Positions 1 through 8,544 are shown, counted from the first letter of the stretch. The stretch: 64,000 bases of DNA from Halomicrobium salinisoli (GCF_020405185.1 NZ_CP084463.1:2604001-2668000), one strand, 5' to 3'. The notes: generated by a model from the sequence alone, not told the origin. Program-made: numbers and translations.

Positions 1-185
1 CGCGAACCCGTCGAAACCGGCCGTTCTCCGTGCTCTCTCCGAGACCCGCGCGGGGGCCCGGCTCCGTCGACGGATCGCCGCGAGGCCGTCGCGCTATCGG
101 CGCGCCGCCGGAGACGTCGACCCCCACAAGGCGGGCCGGCAGACGCCGGCAGAAGCGACGTTGGCGGTCGGACGTACTCACAGAG

Positions 186-701
186 GTGAGCCGATTCGAT
201 CCGACACGACCGCGGACGGTCGCGAGGCGAAGTGCTCGTCTCTCGCTCGTCGGCCTCGCGGTCCTGCTCCTCGCCGTCGCACCGGTCGCGGCCGTCGCGT
301 CGACCGCCGACGCACAGGCCGGCGGGGGCGGCCCGGCCGCCGACGCCGACGCACAGGCCGCGAACGAGACCGACCGCTTCGACGTCGACGCGGAGGTGCT
401 GGGCCGGTGCGGCCTGGACTGTCGCCTCGTCGCCGCCAACGTGACCAACCTCGGCGACGAGACGGCGGAGAACGCGTCGATGACCGTCCGCGTCTCGGTA
501 CGCGGTCGGGAGCTCTGGAGCGAGTCCGGCGACCTCGGCGACGTCGAGGCGAACGAGACGGTCGAGCGGAGCGCGTCCCTCGACGTCGGTCCCTACGGGC
601 TGTACCGCATCCAGCGCAACGACGGTCGCGTCGCCATCAACGCGACCGTCGAGTGGGACGGCGGAGCGGAGACGCACGTGACCCGCCGTCGCGTGCTCTG
701 A
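186..701 (+). CDS. Secreted protein of unknown function with CARDB-like beta domain
   Basis: Predicted 171-residue exported protein. The GTG at 186 is chosen because it places a basic n-region and a hydrophobic stretch (about residues 18-42, LVGLAVLLLAVAPVAAVAST) at the N-terminus. The frame stays open further upstream, but that part is Arg-rich and looks non-coding. After an Ala/Asp-rich linker, residues about 70-165 look like a single beta-sandwich of the kind haloarchaea use outside the cell (NVTNLGDETAENASMTVRVS pattern), with several N-x-S/T sequons and two Cys near residue 80. It is followed by an unrelated dehydrogenase. No function is proposed; bases 1-185 hold nothing I can support. 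Confidence 0.6.
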   Translation: MSRFDPTRPRTVARRSARLSLVGLAVLLLAVAPVAAVASTADAQAGGGGPAADADAQAANETDRFDVDAEVLGRCGLDCRLVAANVTNLGDETAENASMTVRVSVRGRELWSESGDLGDVEANETVERSASLDVGPYGLYRIQRNDGRVAINATVEWDGGAETHVTRRRVL

Positions 702-818
702 GGTCCCCGCGTCCCGTGTAGCGACGGACTGTCCTCGCGTCGTCGCTCGCCCCGACCGACGCCGGGCGTCGCGGCGGGGGTCGGAAAGATATTCACTGCT
801 CTCCCCGTGGGTCCTCCC

Positions 819-1844
819 ATGCGATCCGCTGTGCTGACCGAACCGGGGCAGTTCGAGCTCGAAGAGCGCGAGCGGCCCGATCCGGGGCCGGAGGACGTCC
901 TCGTGGCGATGGGCGACGTCGGGATCTGCGGCTCCGACGTCCACTACTACGAGCACGGCCGCATCGGCGACTACGTCGTCGAGGACCCGCTGGTGCTGGG
1001 CCACGAGAGCGCCGGCGAGGTCGTCGAAGTGGGAGAAGCGGTCACCGGCCTCGAACCGGGCGACCGCGTCGCGCTGGAACCGGGGGTCCCCTGCCGGCGC
1101 TGCGCGCACTGCAAGCGCGGCGAGTACCACCTCTGCGAGGACGTCCGCTTCATGGCGACGCCGCCCCACGACGGCGCCTTCGCCGAGTACGTCGCCTGGC
1201 CGGCCGACTTCGCCTACGAGCTCCCCGGCGACGTCTCGACGATCGAGGGCGCGCTCTGCGAGCCCCTCTCCGTCGGGATCCACGCCTGCCGGCGGGGCGA
1301 CGTCGGTCCCGGCGACACGGTGGTGATCACCGGCGCGGGACCGATCGGGCTGCTGGCGATGGAGGCCGCACGGGCCGCCGGGGCGACGGACGTCGTCGTC
1401 TCCGACGTGGTCGCGGAGAAAGTCGAGTTCGCCGTCGAGCGGGGCGCCGACCTCGGGGTGGACGTCACCGAACGCGACCTCGAAGCGGCGGTCGACGAGT
1501 ACACCGATGGTGCGGGCGCGGACGTCGTCATCGAGGCCTCCGGTGCCGAGCCGTCCGTCCGGTCGACCATCGACGTCGTCCGCCGCGGGGGCACCGTCGT
1601 CCTCGTCGGCCTCGGCGACGAGGCCGAGGTCCCGTTCGACGTCCTCGAGGTCATCGACAACGAACTGGACGTCCACGGCTCCTTCCGCTACGCCAACACC
1701 TATGACGCCGCCGTCGACCTCCTCGCCGAGGGCGTCGACGTGGCGGGCATCGTCGACTTCGAGGCGCCGCTCGCGGACGTCGAGGACGCCTTCCGGCGCG
1801 CGATGGAACCGGACGTCGTCAAGGGCGTCATCACTCTCGATTGA
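819..1844 (+). CDS. Zn-dependent alcohol/polyol dehydrogenase (MDR family, sorbitol/xylitol dehydrogenase-like)
   Basis: 341 residues, the normal length for medium-chain Zn dehydrogenases that oxidise polyols or secondary alcohols with NAD(P)+. Visible features are the catalytic-zinc region GICGSDVHYYEHG and GHESAGEVV, the structural-zinc cysteines CRRCAHCKRGEYHLC (residues about 90-105), and the Rossmann motif GAGPIGLLAMEAARAAGA near residue 170. The HYYEHGRIGDYVV stretch is typical of the sorbitol/xylitol/threonine dehydrogenase branch. The ATG at 819 is preferred over the in-frame GTG at 807 because it lies about 28 nt behind the AT-rich GAAAGATATT (785-794), consistent with a leaderless transcript. 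Substrate is inferred only at family level. It is one of four MDR proteins in the window. Confidence 0.9.
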   Translation: MRSAVLTEPGQFELEERERPDPGPEDVLVAMGDVGICGSDVHYYEHGRIGDYVVEDPLVLGHESAGEVVEVGEAVTGLEPGDRVALEPGVPCRRCAHCKRGEYHLCEDVRFMATPPHDGAFAEYVAWPADFAYELPGDVSTIEGALCEPLSVGIHACRRGDVGPGDTVVITGAGPIGLLAMEAARAAGATDVVVSDVVAEKVEFAVERGADLGVDVTERDLEAAVDEYTDGAGADVVIEASGAEPSVRSTIDVVRRGGTVVLVGLGDEAEVPFDVLEVIDNELDVHGSFRYANTYDAAVDLLAEGVDVAGIVDFEAPLADVEDAFRRAMEPDVVKGVITLD

Positions 1845-1941
1845 TCGGGGCCGACGGTGCAGTAGTCTGACGTCCGTCATTCACGCTCCGTTTCGGCTAT
1901 ATGATGCCTGTCAAACCGTTCCGCGCGAGACGGCCGATGAG

Positions 1942-1960
1942 CGGCCGGAATTTCCGGCCG
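1942..1960. promoter_or_regulatory. 19-nt near-perfect palindrome
   Basis: CGGCCGGAA-T-TTCCGGCCG is a perfect inverted repeat around a single central T, in the gap between the dehydrogenase stop (1844) and the HalOD1 gene (2136). It could be a regulator binding site or a fold-back at the end of the dehydrogenase transcript. No oligo-T follows closely, so a terminator is less likely. Confidence 0.4.
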
Positions 1961-2103
1961 GCCAGCACGACGTCGACCTGGGAGAGAGAACCAGCTGTAG
2001 CGTCTGACAGGCGCGTACGGCGACAAACGACCGCCGGCGAGCCGACAGTGCCGGACGGTACCACGCGACTAGTCATACGAATTGAGATGTTTGTCTGACG
2101 CCA

Positions 2104-2110
2104 TTTTAAG
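2104..2110 (+). promoter_or_regulatory. TATA-like box for the HalOD1 gene
   Basis: TTTTAAG lies 26-32 nt upstream of the ATG at 2136, inside an AT-rich island (about 2070-2130) that stands out from its GC-rich surroundings. The spacing implies a leaderless mRNA starting at or near the ATG. Confidence 0.55.
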
Positions 2111-2135
2111 TAGATCAACATCTTTTGGGTAGACG

Positions 2136-2471
2136 ATGACCGCAAGCCGGCAACCAAGCGGGTGTGCGCCTGCGTACGAGACCGAGTACGAGGCCGATTC
2201 CGACCAGTCCCTCGCAGTGACCATCTCGGAGGCGCTGGCGACGGTGGAGGGAACCGAACCGTGGGAGATCGACCCGCTCTACGACGTGATCGACTTCGAC
2301 GCGGTAGAGCGGCTCTTCCAGGGAGACGGCGAGACGCAGCGAGCGATGACCCTCACCTTCGGGGTCGGCGAGTGGAACGTCCACGTCCACGGCGACGGGA
2401 CGATCGAGGTGTTCGAAGCCGTGCGACCGGCCGATCCGTCGCCGACCGTCGAGAGCGTGGTCGGGGACTGA
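2136..2471 (+). CDS. HalOD1 output-domain protein
   Basis: 111 residues. The segment from about residue 26 (LAVTISEALATVEGTEPWEI) through DPLYDVIDFDAVERLF to the beta-rich C-terminus (VGEWNVHVHGDGTIEVFEA) matches the haloarchaeal HalOD1 output domain. That domain occurs alone or at the end of response regulators and is thought to pass signals on, though its molecular action is unknown. The ATG lies 26 nt behind a TATA-like box. The downstream neighbour on the opposite strand is a broken sensor kinase, which suggests the area once held a fuller signalling module. Confidence 0.8.
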   Translation: MTASRQPSGCAPAYETEYEADSDQSLAVTISEALATVEGTEPWEIDPLYDVIDFDAVERLFQGDGETQRAMTLTFGVGEWNVHVHGDGTIEVFEAVRPADPSPTVESVVGD

Positions 2472-2548
2472 GGCGTCGGTCCGAATCGACCGCGGACGGG
2501 GACGATCCGCAGTCGTCCGCGTGCCGCCCTGTCGCCAGTCGCGCGACC

Positions 2549-2593
2549 GTCAGCGGTCCGGTCGTCAGCGGCCCTGTCGTCAGCGGCTCGCTC
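2549..2593. repeat. Three tandem 15-bp repeats
   Basis: GTCAGCGG begins at 2549, 2564 and 2579, giving three imperfect 15-bp units of the form GTCAGCGGnnCnnTC. They sit between the HalOD1 gene and the sensor-kinase remnant and look like local slippage in non-coding or decaying sequence. Confidence 0.6.
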
Positions 2594-2635
2594 GTCGGTC
2601 GTCCGGACGACGGCGTGGGGGTGGGGGCCCTGCCG

Positions 2636-3037
2636 CTACCGCTCCTCGACCGCGGGGAGCGTGAGCCGGAACGTCGAGCCCTCGCCGGGCTCCGCGTCGA
2701 CGCGGCTCTCGCCGCCGTGGCGCTCGACGTCCGCCGGGCCGAGCAGCAGCGAGCGGTGCTCGCCCAGGAGCGCGTCGCGATCGTACCCCGTCGCCTCGAC
2801 GAGCGCCTCGTTGACAACGACGACTCGGCCCTCGGTGTCGGGCTGGTAGGTCCCGTCGTCCACCGCCGTCACGAGCGCCTGGTAGCGCTGGACCGCGTCG
2901 GCACCGTCGACGTCCTCCCGGAACTCGGGGCCGCCAGTCCGTCGCTCACACACGTCCACGATAGCCGCCAGCGGGGAGCAGCCCCGTGACCGGAACGCGG
3001 GGAGGCTCCCGGACGGGAGCGGGGGCCAGCCGATCAC
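2636..3037 (-). pseudogene. Sensor histidine kinase remnant: PAS domain joined to the last strands of a HATPase domain
   Basis: The frame reads through a recognisable PAS domain (YQALVTAVDDGTY ... VNEALVEATGYDRDALLGEH, residues about 52-100) and then runs directly into HGGESRVDAEPGEGSTFRLT, the extreme C-terminal motif of a HATPase_c domain. The histidine box, dimerisation domain and the N, G1 and F boxes are all missing, so some 200 or more codons have been lost between the two parts. The tail nearly equals that of the intact kinase at 41310-42521 (HGGEIRVDAEPGEGSTF). The N-terminal 45 residues resemble nothing and no convincing start was found. The join is in frame, but a working kinase is impossible; a truncated PAS sensor cannot be excluded. 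Confidence 0.75.
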
Positions 3038-3469
3038 GCCCGCACCGTCAGGTGATCGGTGGCCCGCTCGCGAGACCGGCGGTGGTCCAGTAGCGACTGC
3101 GGGTGATCGACGACGGGTCAGTCAGAAACACGACCGGAGGGACGTGGTGGGGGGGAGAGTCGGCATCTAGCGCGTCCCTCCGACGTGCTGGACCATGGCA
3201 CCCTCCCGGGGGGTACTGATTTCGGCGGAACTCCGCCGTCAGATCGTTTTGTTGTGGCCTACAAATAGCCTTCGATGAACTATAATTACTCCAATAGTTC
3301 ATGCGAGACTGCCGGCCGACGGCCCTCACCGGAGTCCCGGAGCGGGACGGGGCGGAGCGGCGTCGCCGGTCGCTCGTGTCGCCGGCGACCGGGACCGCCG
3401 ACCCGCGCAGACCGACCCCCGTGATTCGAACGACCAGACGAGGCGGTGTCGCCGTACGGCGCCCGCCCG
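3038..3469. other. Gene-free stretch with an AT-rich island
   Basis: About 430 nt without a convincing gene. Most of it is GC-rich with no codon pattern. The exception is an AT-rich block at about 3243-3303 that contains the inverted repeat listed separately. No gene starts at a suitable distance on either side, so it looks like an orphaned promoter/operator region. Confidence 0.5.
3275..3302. promoter_or_regulatory. 9-bp inverted repeat in AT-rich island (possible orphan operator)
   Basis: ATGAACTAT (3275-3283) and ATAGTTCAT (3294-3302) are perfect inverted repeats separated by 10 nt, so the arm centres are about two helical turns apart, as expected for a dimeric regulator. The surrounding AT-rich sequence resembles a promoter, but the nearest minus-strand gene start is the degraded kinase and no plus-strand gene follows. 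Confidence 0.45.
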
Positions 3470-4156
3470 TCACTGCGTCCGCTCGTCCCGGCCGTCCTCG
3501 ACGGCGTCCCGGAGCAGCGACCGCGCCTTCCCCGCGACGAACAGCTTTCCGACCGCTTCGGCCGCCTGTGGCCGGGAGAGGTGCTGGACCTCGAACTGCG
3601 CCTCCTCCTCGAAGGCGCACAGGACCCGGTCCAGTTCCCGCAGTCGCTCGACGGGGACCGATCCCGCCGCGTCGTCCGGGAACCCTTCCCCCGACCGCTG
3701 CGGAAGCTGCTGTGGTGGCTGCTGCTGTGGCTGTCGCAGGGGCCCCTGCTGGGGCGGCTGCTGGGCCGTCTCCCGTCGCTGGGCGGCCTCCTGCTGTCGC
3801 TGCTGGTGGTGCTGCTGGGCCTCCCGCGTGGACGGCCGTCGTCGGTCAGAGTTCCCCGAGGACTGTCCGCCGCCTTCGGTGCCCGCCGTCGCGTCCCCGT
3901 CCCGCTGGGCGAGCCGCTCGAGCCGGGTCGCGTACTCGTCGACGAGCGCCTCGTCGCGGACCGCTCCGATGTCGTCCTCGCCGATGTCGCCGTCCTCCAT
4001 CTGCGATTCGATCCGGGAGGCGTAGGCCACCGACGAGTCCGTCACCTCGGCGACGTTCTTGGCCATCGCGTCCGGCCCCGCCGCCAGCCACGCGTTGATC
4101 AGCCGGTCCTTCTTCGAGAGGTCAGCCTCGCGGTCGTCCAGTTCGGAGTCCGCCAT
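3470..4156 (-). CDS. Hypothetical protein with Gln/Pro-rich central region
   Basis: 228 residues in three parts. Residues 1-60 form a predicted helical, winged-helix-like region (LSKKDRLINAWLAAGPD ... VTDSSVAYASRIESQ). Residues about 95-160 are low-complexity and very rich in Gln, Pro and Arg (QQHHQQRQQ, QQPPQQLPQ). Residues about 165-220 form a second folded region (VERLRELDRVLCAFEEEAQF ... GKLFVAGKARSLL). A TATA-like TATAACAAA on the minus strand lies about 30 nt upstream of the ATG. A poly-Gln tract is uncommon in acidic haloarchaeal proteomes. A DNA- or RNA-binding role is only a guess from the N-terminal fold. Confidence 0.65.
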   Translation of the reverse strand: MADSELDDREADLSKKDRLINAWLAAGPDAMAKNVAEVTDSSVAYASRIESQMEDGDIGEDDIGAVRDEALVDEYATRLERLAQRDGDATAGTEGGGQSSGNSDRRRPSTREAQQHHQQRQQEAAQRRETAQQPPQQGPLRQPQQQPPQQLPQRSGEGFPDDAAGSVPVERLRELDRVLCAFEEEAQFEVQHLSRPQAAEAVGKLFVAGKARSLLRDAVEDGRDERTQ

Positions 4157-4555
4157 GACGGGGCGCAGATTCCACGGAGTCCCCCTTTGTTATAGAGGGC
4201 AACATCGGGCCGCCGTCGTACGACGCCAGTAAAGCACCGATTTAAACGGACCGTATCGCCGTTTCCGTGCGGCTCCGCGGCTGTCGGGGGCGTCCGAGAC
4301 GACGGGTGAATCGAACCCGAACGGACGATTTCACTCGAACGCTCAGATGGAGTGTCAGAGAAGCGACAGCGGCCGCGCCGACGACTGTCTCTGGGACGCT
4401 GGTCGGGGACCGCGGCGTGCGGTGAACCGAGCGGACCGGAGACCAGCGTGATCGAGGGCGTGACCGGTCGCCCGGAACCAGGACCGAACTGGCACTCGTA
4501 TTGCTCGACTGTCAGAACCAGTAATTTAAATTGGCGCCGGGGGGAGAGTCGAAGC
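4157..4555. other. Divergent intergenic region with TATA-like boxes
   Basis: About 400 nt between the minus-strand Gln-rich gene and the plus-strand DUF58 operon. It contains the minus-strand box near 4188-4197, an AT-rich GATTTAAAC at about 4238-4246 with no gene behind it, and GTAATTTAAATT at about 4521-4532, which is 24-35 nt upstream of the DUF58 ATG. Nothing in between looks coding. Confidence 0.5.
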
Positions 4556-5998
4556 ATGCAGCTGACCCGGCGGAGTCGGGCGGTGGCGGCGGTGAGCGGC
4601 TTCCTCGCGCTGCTGGGCGTCGCCGCCGCGGAGCCGCTGTACCTGGTCGGGGCCGCCGGGATCGGCGGCTGGCTCGTCGCCCGCCAGGTCCGGTTCGCGC
4701 GCGCGGCCGCGACGGTCGACGACGGCCTGACGGTGACGCTGCGGCCGGTCCGCCGGAGCATCGCCGCCGGCGAGTCCATCTCGGCGACCGTCGCCGCCGA
4801 GGTGGAGCGCCCCTCGCCGCTTTCGCTCTCGGTGACCGTCGACGGCCGGCCGACCAACGACCCGGTCGCCGTCGAGCTGGCGCCCGGAGAGACGTGGACC
4901 TCCGACGTGGCGCGGTTCTCCTGGCCCGTCGCCGGGGAGTACGCCCTCGGCGACGTGACGGCGACGTTCACCGACGACGCCGGCCTGTTCGAGCAGTCCG
5001 TCGACCGGGCGCCCGCACCGAGCGTCCGCGTCGAGCCGCGCGCGCCCCGGAACGTCCACGTCGGCGAGGGCGGCGACCCCATCTCGCCCGGGTTCGGCGA
5101 GCACGACGCGGGGCGGTTCGGCTCCGGCGTCGAACCGGTCGAGGTCCGCCAGTACGTCCCCGGCGACGCCGTCAGGCAGATCGACTGGAAGGCGACGGCC
5201 CGCCTCGGCGAGGCCTACGTCCGGGAGTTCGAGGCCGAGACGGACCGGGAGACGATGCTCTTCCTCGACCAGCGGGCCGGCATGGCCGACGGACCCGACG
5301 GCGAGCGGAAGCTCGACTACGCCCGCGCGGTCGGGCTCGCGTTCGTCCGCAGCGCCGGCGAGCTCCGCGACCCGCTCGGGATCTGTGCGGTCGGCGACGA
5401 CGGCGTCCTCGCGGCCCGCGACCCCACTGCCAGCGACGACGCGCTGTCCGCGGTCCGGGCGGCGGTGACCGAGGCGACGCCGACGGCCGGCGGCGGGAGC
5501 GGTCCCGCGGCGAGCGCCGACCGCGCCGGCACCGACCGGGGCGAGGAGGTAGCGACGGCGCGGCGCCGCGCCGAGGCGCTCGCCGACGATGGCTCCGCCT
5601 TCGCGGAGACGCTCGTCCCCTTCCTGGACGACCGTCGGTCCTACGTCAGGCGGTTCGACGAGCGCCCGCTGTTCCGGGCGGTCCGGACGTACGCAGCGGC
5701 CGGGTCGGCCGTCCGGACGGTCCTCGTCACCGACGACGGCGACCGGGCCGAACTTCGCGAGGCGGTCCGGGTGGCGAGCCGCGGCGAAGGCCAGGTCGCC
5801 GTCTTCCTGACGCCGACGGCCCTGTTCGACGGCGACCTGGCCGACGTCGAGGCCGTCTACGACCGCTACGTCGCCTTCGAGGAGTTCCGCCGGGAGCTGG
5901 CCGCCATGGACGGCGTCGAGGCCTACGAGGTCGGCCCGGGCGACCGCCTGACCACGGTCCTCCGGGCCGGCCGCACCAGACGGAGGGATGCGGCGTGA
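4556..5998 (+). CDS. DUF58 domain membrane protein
   Basis: 480 residues. Two N-terminal transmembrane segments (residues about 8-45) are followed by an extracellular beta region and the DUF58 signature near residues 195-230 (VRQYVPGDAVRQIDWKATAR). A vWA-like fold runs to the end. DUF58 proteins normally pair with MoxR-type AAA ATPases that act as chaperones for metal-dependent or cell-envelope complexes. The start at 4556 follows the TATA-like GTAATTTAAATT; the frame is open upstream but that part is Arg-rich. It overlaps the next gene by 4 nt (GTGA). The partner MoxR ATPase is about 8 kb away on the other strand. Confidence 0.88.
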   Translation: MQLTRRSRAVAAVSGFLALLGVAAAEPLYLVGAAGIGGWLVARQVRFARAAATVDDGLTVTLRPVRRSIAAGESISATVAAEVERPSPLSLSVTVDGRPTNDPVAVELAPGETWTSDVARFSWPVAGEYALGDVTATFTDDAGLFEQSVDRAPAPSVRVEPRAPRNVHVGEGGDPISPGFGEHDAGRFGSGVEPVEVRQYVPGDAVRQIDWKATARLGEAYVREFEAETDRETMLFLDQRAGMADGPDGERKLDYARAVGLAFVRSAGELRDPLGICAVGDDGVLAARDPTASDDALSAVRAAVTEATPTAGGGSGPAASADRAGTDRGEEVATARRRAEALADDGSAFAETLVPFLDDRRSYVRRFDERPLFRAVRTYAAAGSAVRTVLVTDDGDRAELREAVRVASRGEGQVAVFLTPTALFDGDLADVEAVYDRYVAFEEFRRELAAMDGVEAYEVGPGDRLTTVLRAGRTRRRDAA

Positions 5999-6462
5999 GC
6001 GCCACTGTCGCCCCGCCGCTCCGCTCGTCGCCGGCCACGGCCGCGGCCGTCCTCGCGCTGCTGGCCGGCGGCGCCGCCGTCGCCGGCCTCCCCGGGGCGC
6101 TGGTCGGCCTGGTCGTCCTCGCGGTCCGGATCGCTGGCGGGCCCGTCTACGCCGTCGCGGCCGGCCAGGTCGCCGTCGCGGCCGTCGCGGGGTCGAGCGC
6201 CGGACCGGAACCGCTGCTCGCCCTCGAGGGGCTCCTGCTGGCCGTGCTGGTCGGCGACCTGGTCGACCACCGGCGCGACGCGCAGTCGGTCGCGCTCGCC
6301 CTGGCCGCCGTCGGCGGGGCCGGCGCCGTCGCCGTCGCCGCGACCCGCCTGGTCGCCGAGGTGTGGCTCGCGACCGTCGTCGTCGCGCTCCTCCTGGCGC
6401 TCGCGAGCTACGCCGCGCACCGCTACACCGTCGTCCGCTTCGAACTCACCCATGAGCACTGA
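5995..6462 (+). CDS. Small multi-pass membrane protein of the DUF58 operon
   Basis: 155 residues, mostly Ala/Val/Leu, with four to five predicted transmembrane segments and few polar residues (for example LEGLLLAVLVGDLVDHRRDA between helices). The GTG at 5995 overlaps the DUF58 stop as GTGA, indicating translational coupling. The C-terminus overlaps the next start by 11 nt. Haloarchaeal DUF58 loci commonly carry a hydrophobic protein of this size. No catalytic motif is visible; a scaffolding role with the DUF58 protein is inference. Confidence 0.75.
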   Translation: MSATVAPPLRSSPATAAAVLALLAGGAAVAGLPGALVGLVVLAVRIAGGPVYAVAAGQVAVAAVAGSSAGPEPLLALEGLLLAVLVGDLVDHRRDAQSVALALAAVGGAGAVAVAATRLVAEVWLATVVVALLLALASYAAHRYTVVRFELTHEH

Positions 6463-7402
6463 CCAGTCACCACTCGCAGAGGACGAACCGCTCGCGGACA
6501 GCGACCCCGACGAGCTCGCCGTCGAGGTGGAGCGTCTCCGGGCGGAGAACGCCCGGCTGCGGCGCTCGTACGCGCGGGCCCGGACGGCCCGGTACCGCCG
6601 GACGGCGAGGGGGTTCGTCCTGCTGGGCGCCCTGGCGACCGTCGGCGCCGCCCTCTTCCCCGAGGTCCGGACCGTCCTGCTCGCGCTGGGCGGGACGGGC
6701 GTGTTCGCCGGGCTGCTGGCCTGGTTCGTCACGCCCGAGCGGTTCGTCGCGGCCACGGTCGGTCGGGGCGTCTACGACGCGCTGGCGGCCAACTACGAGG
6801 CGCTGATCGCAGAGCTCGGCCTGCGCGAGGACCGGTGTTACGTCCCGACCGGCCGGGCCGCGACGGGCGTGCGCCTGTTCGTCCCCCAGCGGACCGACTT
6901 CGCCGTCCCCGGGCCCGACGACCTGGCCGACCTGTTCGTCGTCACCGACGACGAGCGCGAGCGCGGCGTCGCGCTGGCGCCCAGCGGCCGGTCCCTCTTC
7001 GAGGCGTTCGCCGACGCCAGCCAGGGGCCGCTGCCGGACGAGGCCGGCCCGCTCGTGTCGGCGCTCCGGGAGAGCCTCGTCGAGCAGTTCGAGGTCGCCG
7101 ACCGCCTGGACGTCGACCTCGACGCCGAGGCCGGCCGGCTCGAACTCGCCGCGCCGGACAACGCCTACGGGCCGCTCGACCGGTTCGACCACCCCGTCGT
7201 CTCCTTCGTCGCCGTCGGCCTCGCGCGCGGGCTCGACCGACCGATCCGGGTCACCACGCCCCGGACCGACGGCGACCCGGTCGCCGCGTTCCGCTGGGAC
7301 GTCGAGGACGAGCCCCCGGCCGCGGCAGAGGGCGACGCAGAACGCGCCGACGGCGCGGCCGCTGACAGCGACGCCGACGGCTCGGCGGCGGCGCGCCGCT
7401 GA
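6452..7402 (+). CDS. Coiled-coil membrane-anchored hypothetical protein
   Basis: 316 residues. Residues about 20-48 form a short coiled coil (LAVEVERLRAENARLRRSYA), and two adjacent hydrophobic segments (about 52-92) anchor the protein. The remaining 210 residues form an alpha/beta domain (for example LREDRCYVPTGRAATGVRLF) that I cannot assign beyond haloarchaeal proteins of DUF58 operons. The last 30 residues are Ala/Asp-rich. It is the third gene of the DUF58 operon, overlapping its predecessor by 11 nt. The fold places a large domain on one side of the membrane tethered by a hairpin. Confidence 0.75.
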   Translation: MSTDQSPLAEDEPLADSDPDELAVEVERLRAENARLRRSYARARTARYRRTARGFVLLGALATVGAALFPEVRTVLLALGGTGVFAGLLAWFVTPERFVAATVGRGVYDALAANYEALIAELGLREDRCYVPTGRAATGVRLFVPQRTDFAVPGPDDLADLFVVTDDERERGVALAPSGRSLFEAFADASQGPLPDEAGPLVSALRESLVEQFEVADRLDVDLDAEAGRLELAAPDNAYGPLDRFDHPVVSFVAVGLARGLDRPIRVTTPRTDGDPVAAFRWDVEDEPPAAAEGDAERADGAAADSDADGSAAARR

Positions 7403-7502
7403 CGCGTCGCAGGCGCCGGAAACGTCGCCCTCGTGGCTCCGATAGCGGCGACCGCGTCCCGGAGCGCAGCCCGGAAGTGCCCGGCGGCCCGAGCACCGGG
7501 CG

Positions 7503-8519
7503 ATGCAGGCCTACGAAGTGCAGGAGCCCACGACGGACTACGAGGGCGTCGTCCAGGTCGAACGCGACCGGCCGGAGCCGGGCCCCGGCGAGGCGCTCGT
7601 CCGGCTGCGCGCCGCGTCGCTGAACTACCGCGACCTCGCCATCGCCAGCGCGGACCTGGCCTACCCCGGGACGGACCTGCCGGTGATCCCCCTCTCGGAC
7701 GGGGCCGGCGAGGTCGTCGCCGTCGGCGAGGGCGTCCAGCGGCTGGCGGAGGGCGACCGGGTCGCGACGCCGTTCGCCCCGGACTGGATCGACGGCCCCT
7801 ACGCCCCCGAGAAGGGCGCGCGGACGACCGGCGGCAACGTCGACGGCGCGCTCGCGGAGTACGCCACCTTCCCCGCGGAGAGCCTCCCGCTCGTCCCCGA
7901 CTACCTCTCGGACGAGGAAGCCGCGAGCCTCTCGTGTGCCGGGCTGACCGCGTGGCGCGCGCTCGTCGAGGACGGCGACCTGACGGCGGACGAGACGGTG
8001 CTGGCGCTCGGGACCGGGGGCGTCTCCACGTTCGCGCTCCAGTTCGCCGACCTCCACGGGGCGCGGACGGTCGTCACCTCCTCCAGCGACGAGAAGTTAG
8101 AGCGTGCCCGCGAGCTGGGCGCCGACGAGACGATCAACTACGAGGCGACCCCGGAGTGGGGCGGCACCGTCGCCGAACGCGTCGGCGGCGTCGACCACGT
8201 CGTCGAGGTCGGCGGCCCCGGGACGCTGGAGCAGTCCCTCGAAGCGGCCGCGCCGACCGGGCACGTCCACCTCATCGGCGTGCTCGCCGGCCAGGACGGC
8301 CTCGTCCACCCCGGACCGATCCTCGGGAAGGCGCTGACCGTCGAGGGCGTGATGGGCGTCGGCAGCCGCGCGATGTTCGACCGCATGCTCGACGCCATGG
8401 CCGCCGGCGAGGTGACCCCGGTCGTCGACAGCGTCTTCGCGTTCGACGAGGCCCGCGAGGCCTACCGCTACCTCGAGCGGGGCGAACACCAGGGCAAGGT
8501 CGTCGTCTCGCTGCCCTAG
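7503..8519 (+). CDS. Zinc-free MDR oxidoreductase (NAD(P)-dependent alcohol dehydrogenase/quinone reductase-like)
   Basis: 338 residues of the medium-chain dehydrogenase/reductase superfamily. The N-terminal GroES-like domain contains LRAASLNYRDLAIA, typical of the MDR7/quinone-oxidoreductase branch. There is no four-cysteine structural zinc loop, unlike the enzyme at 819. The nucleotide-binding region reads LALGTGGVSTFALQFA (about residues 160-175). The ATG at 7503 follows a GC-rich 100-nt gap with no clear promoter, so weak co-transcription with the DUF58 operon is possible. Substrate is unknown; family members reduce quinones or enones or oxidise simple alcohols. Confidence 0.85.
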   Translation: MQAYEVQEPTTDYEGVVQVERDRPEPGPGEALVRLRAASLNYRDLAIASADLAYPGTDLPVIPLSDGAGEVVAVGEGVQRLAEGDRVATPFAPDWIDGPYAPEKGARTTGGNVDGALAEYATFPAESLPLVPDYLSDEEAASLSCAGLTAWRALVEDGDLTADETVLALGTGGVSTFALQFADLHGARTVVTSSSDEKLERARELGADETINYEATPEWGGTVAERVGGVDHVVEVGGPGTLEQSLEAAAPTGHVHLIGVLAGQDGLVHPGPILGKALTVEGVMGVGSRAMFDRMLDAMAAGEVTPVVDSVFAFDEAREAYRYLERGEHQGKVVVSLP

Positions 8520-8544
8520 GGGCGCCGGCGGCTCCGGGGCGACG

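Noticed and set aside
3048..3620. 190-aa minus-strand frame upstream of the kinase remnant
   Set aside because: Arg/Gly/Pro-rich, crosses the AT-rich operator-like block and has no coding pattern.
4352..4555. N-terminal extension of the DUF58 protein
   Set aside because: The extension spans the TATA-like box and is Arg-rich; the ATG at 4556 fits promoter spacing and the membrane segment.
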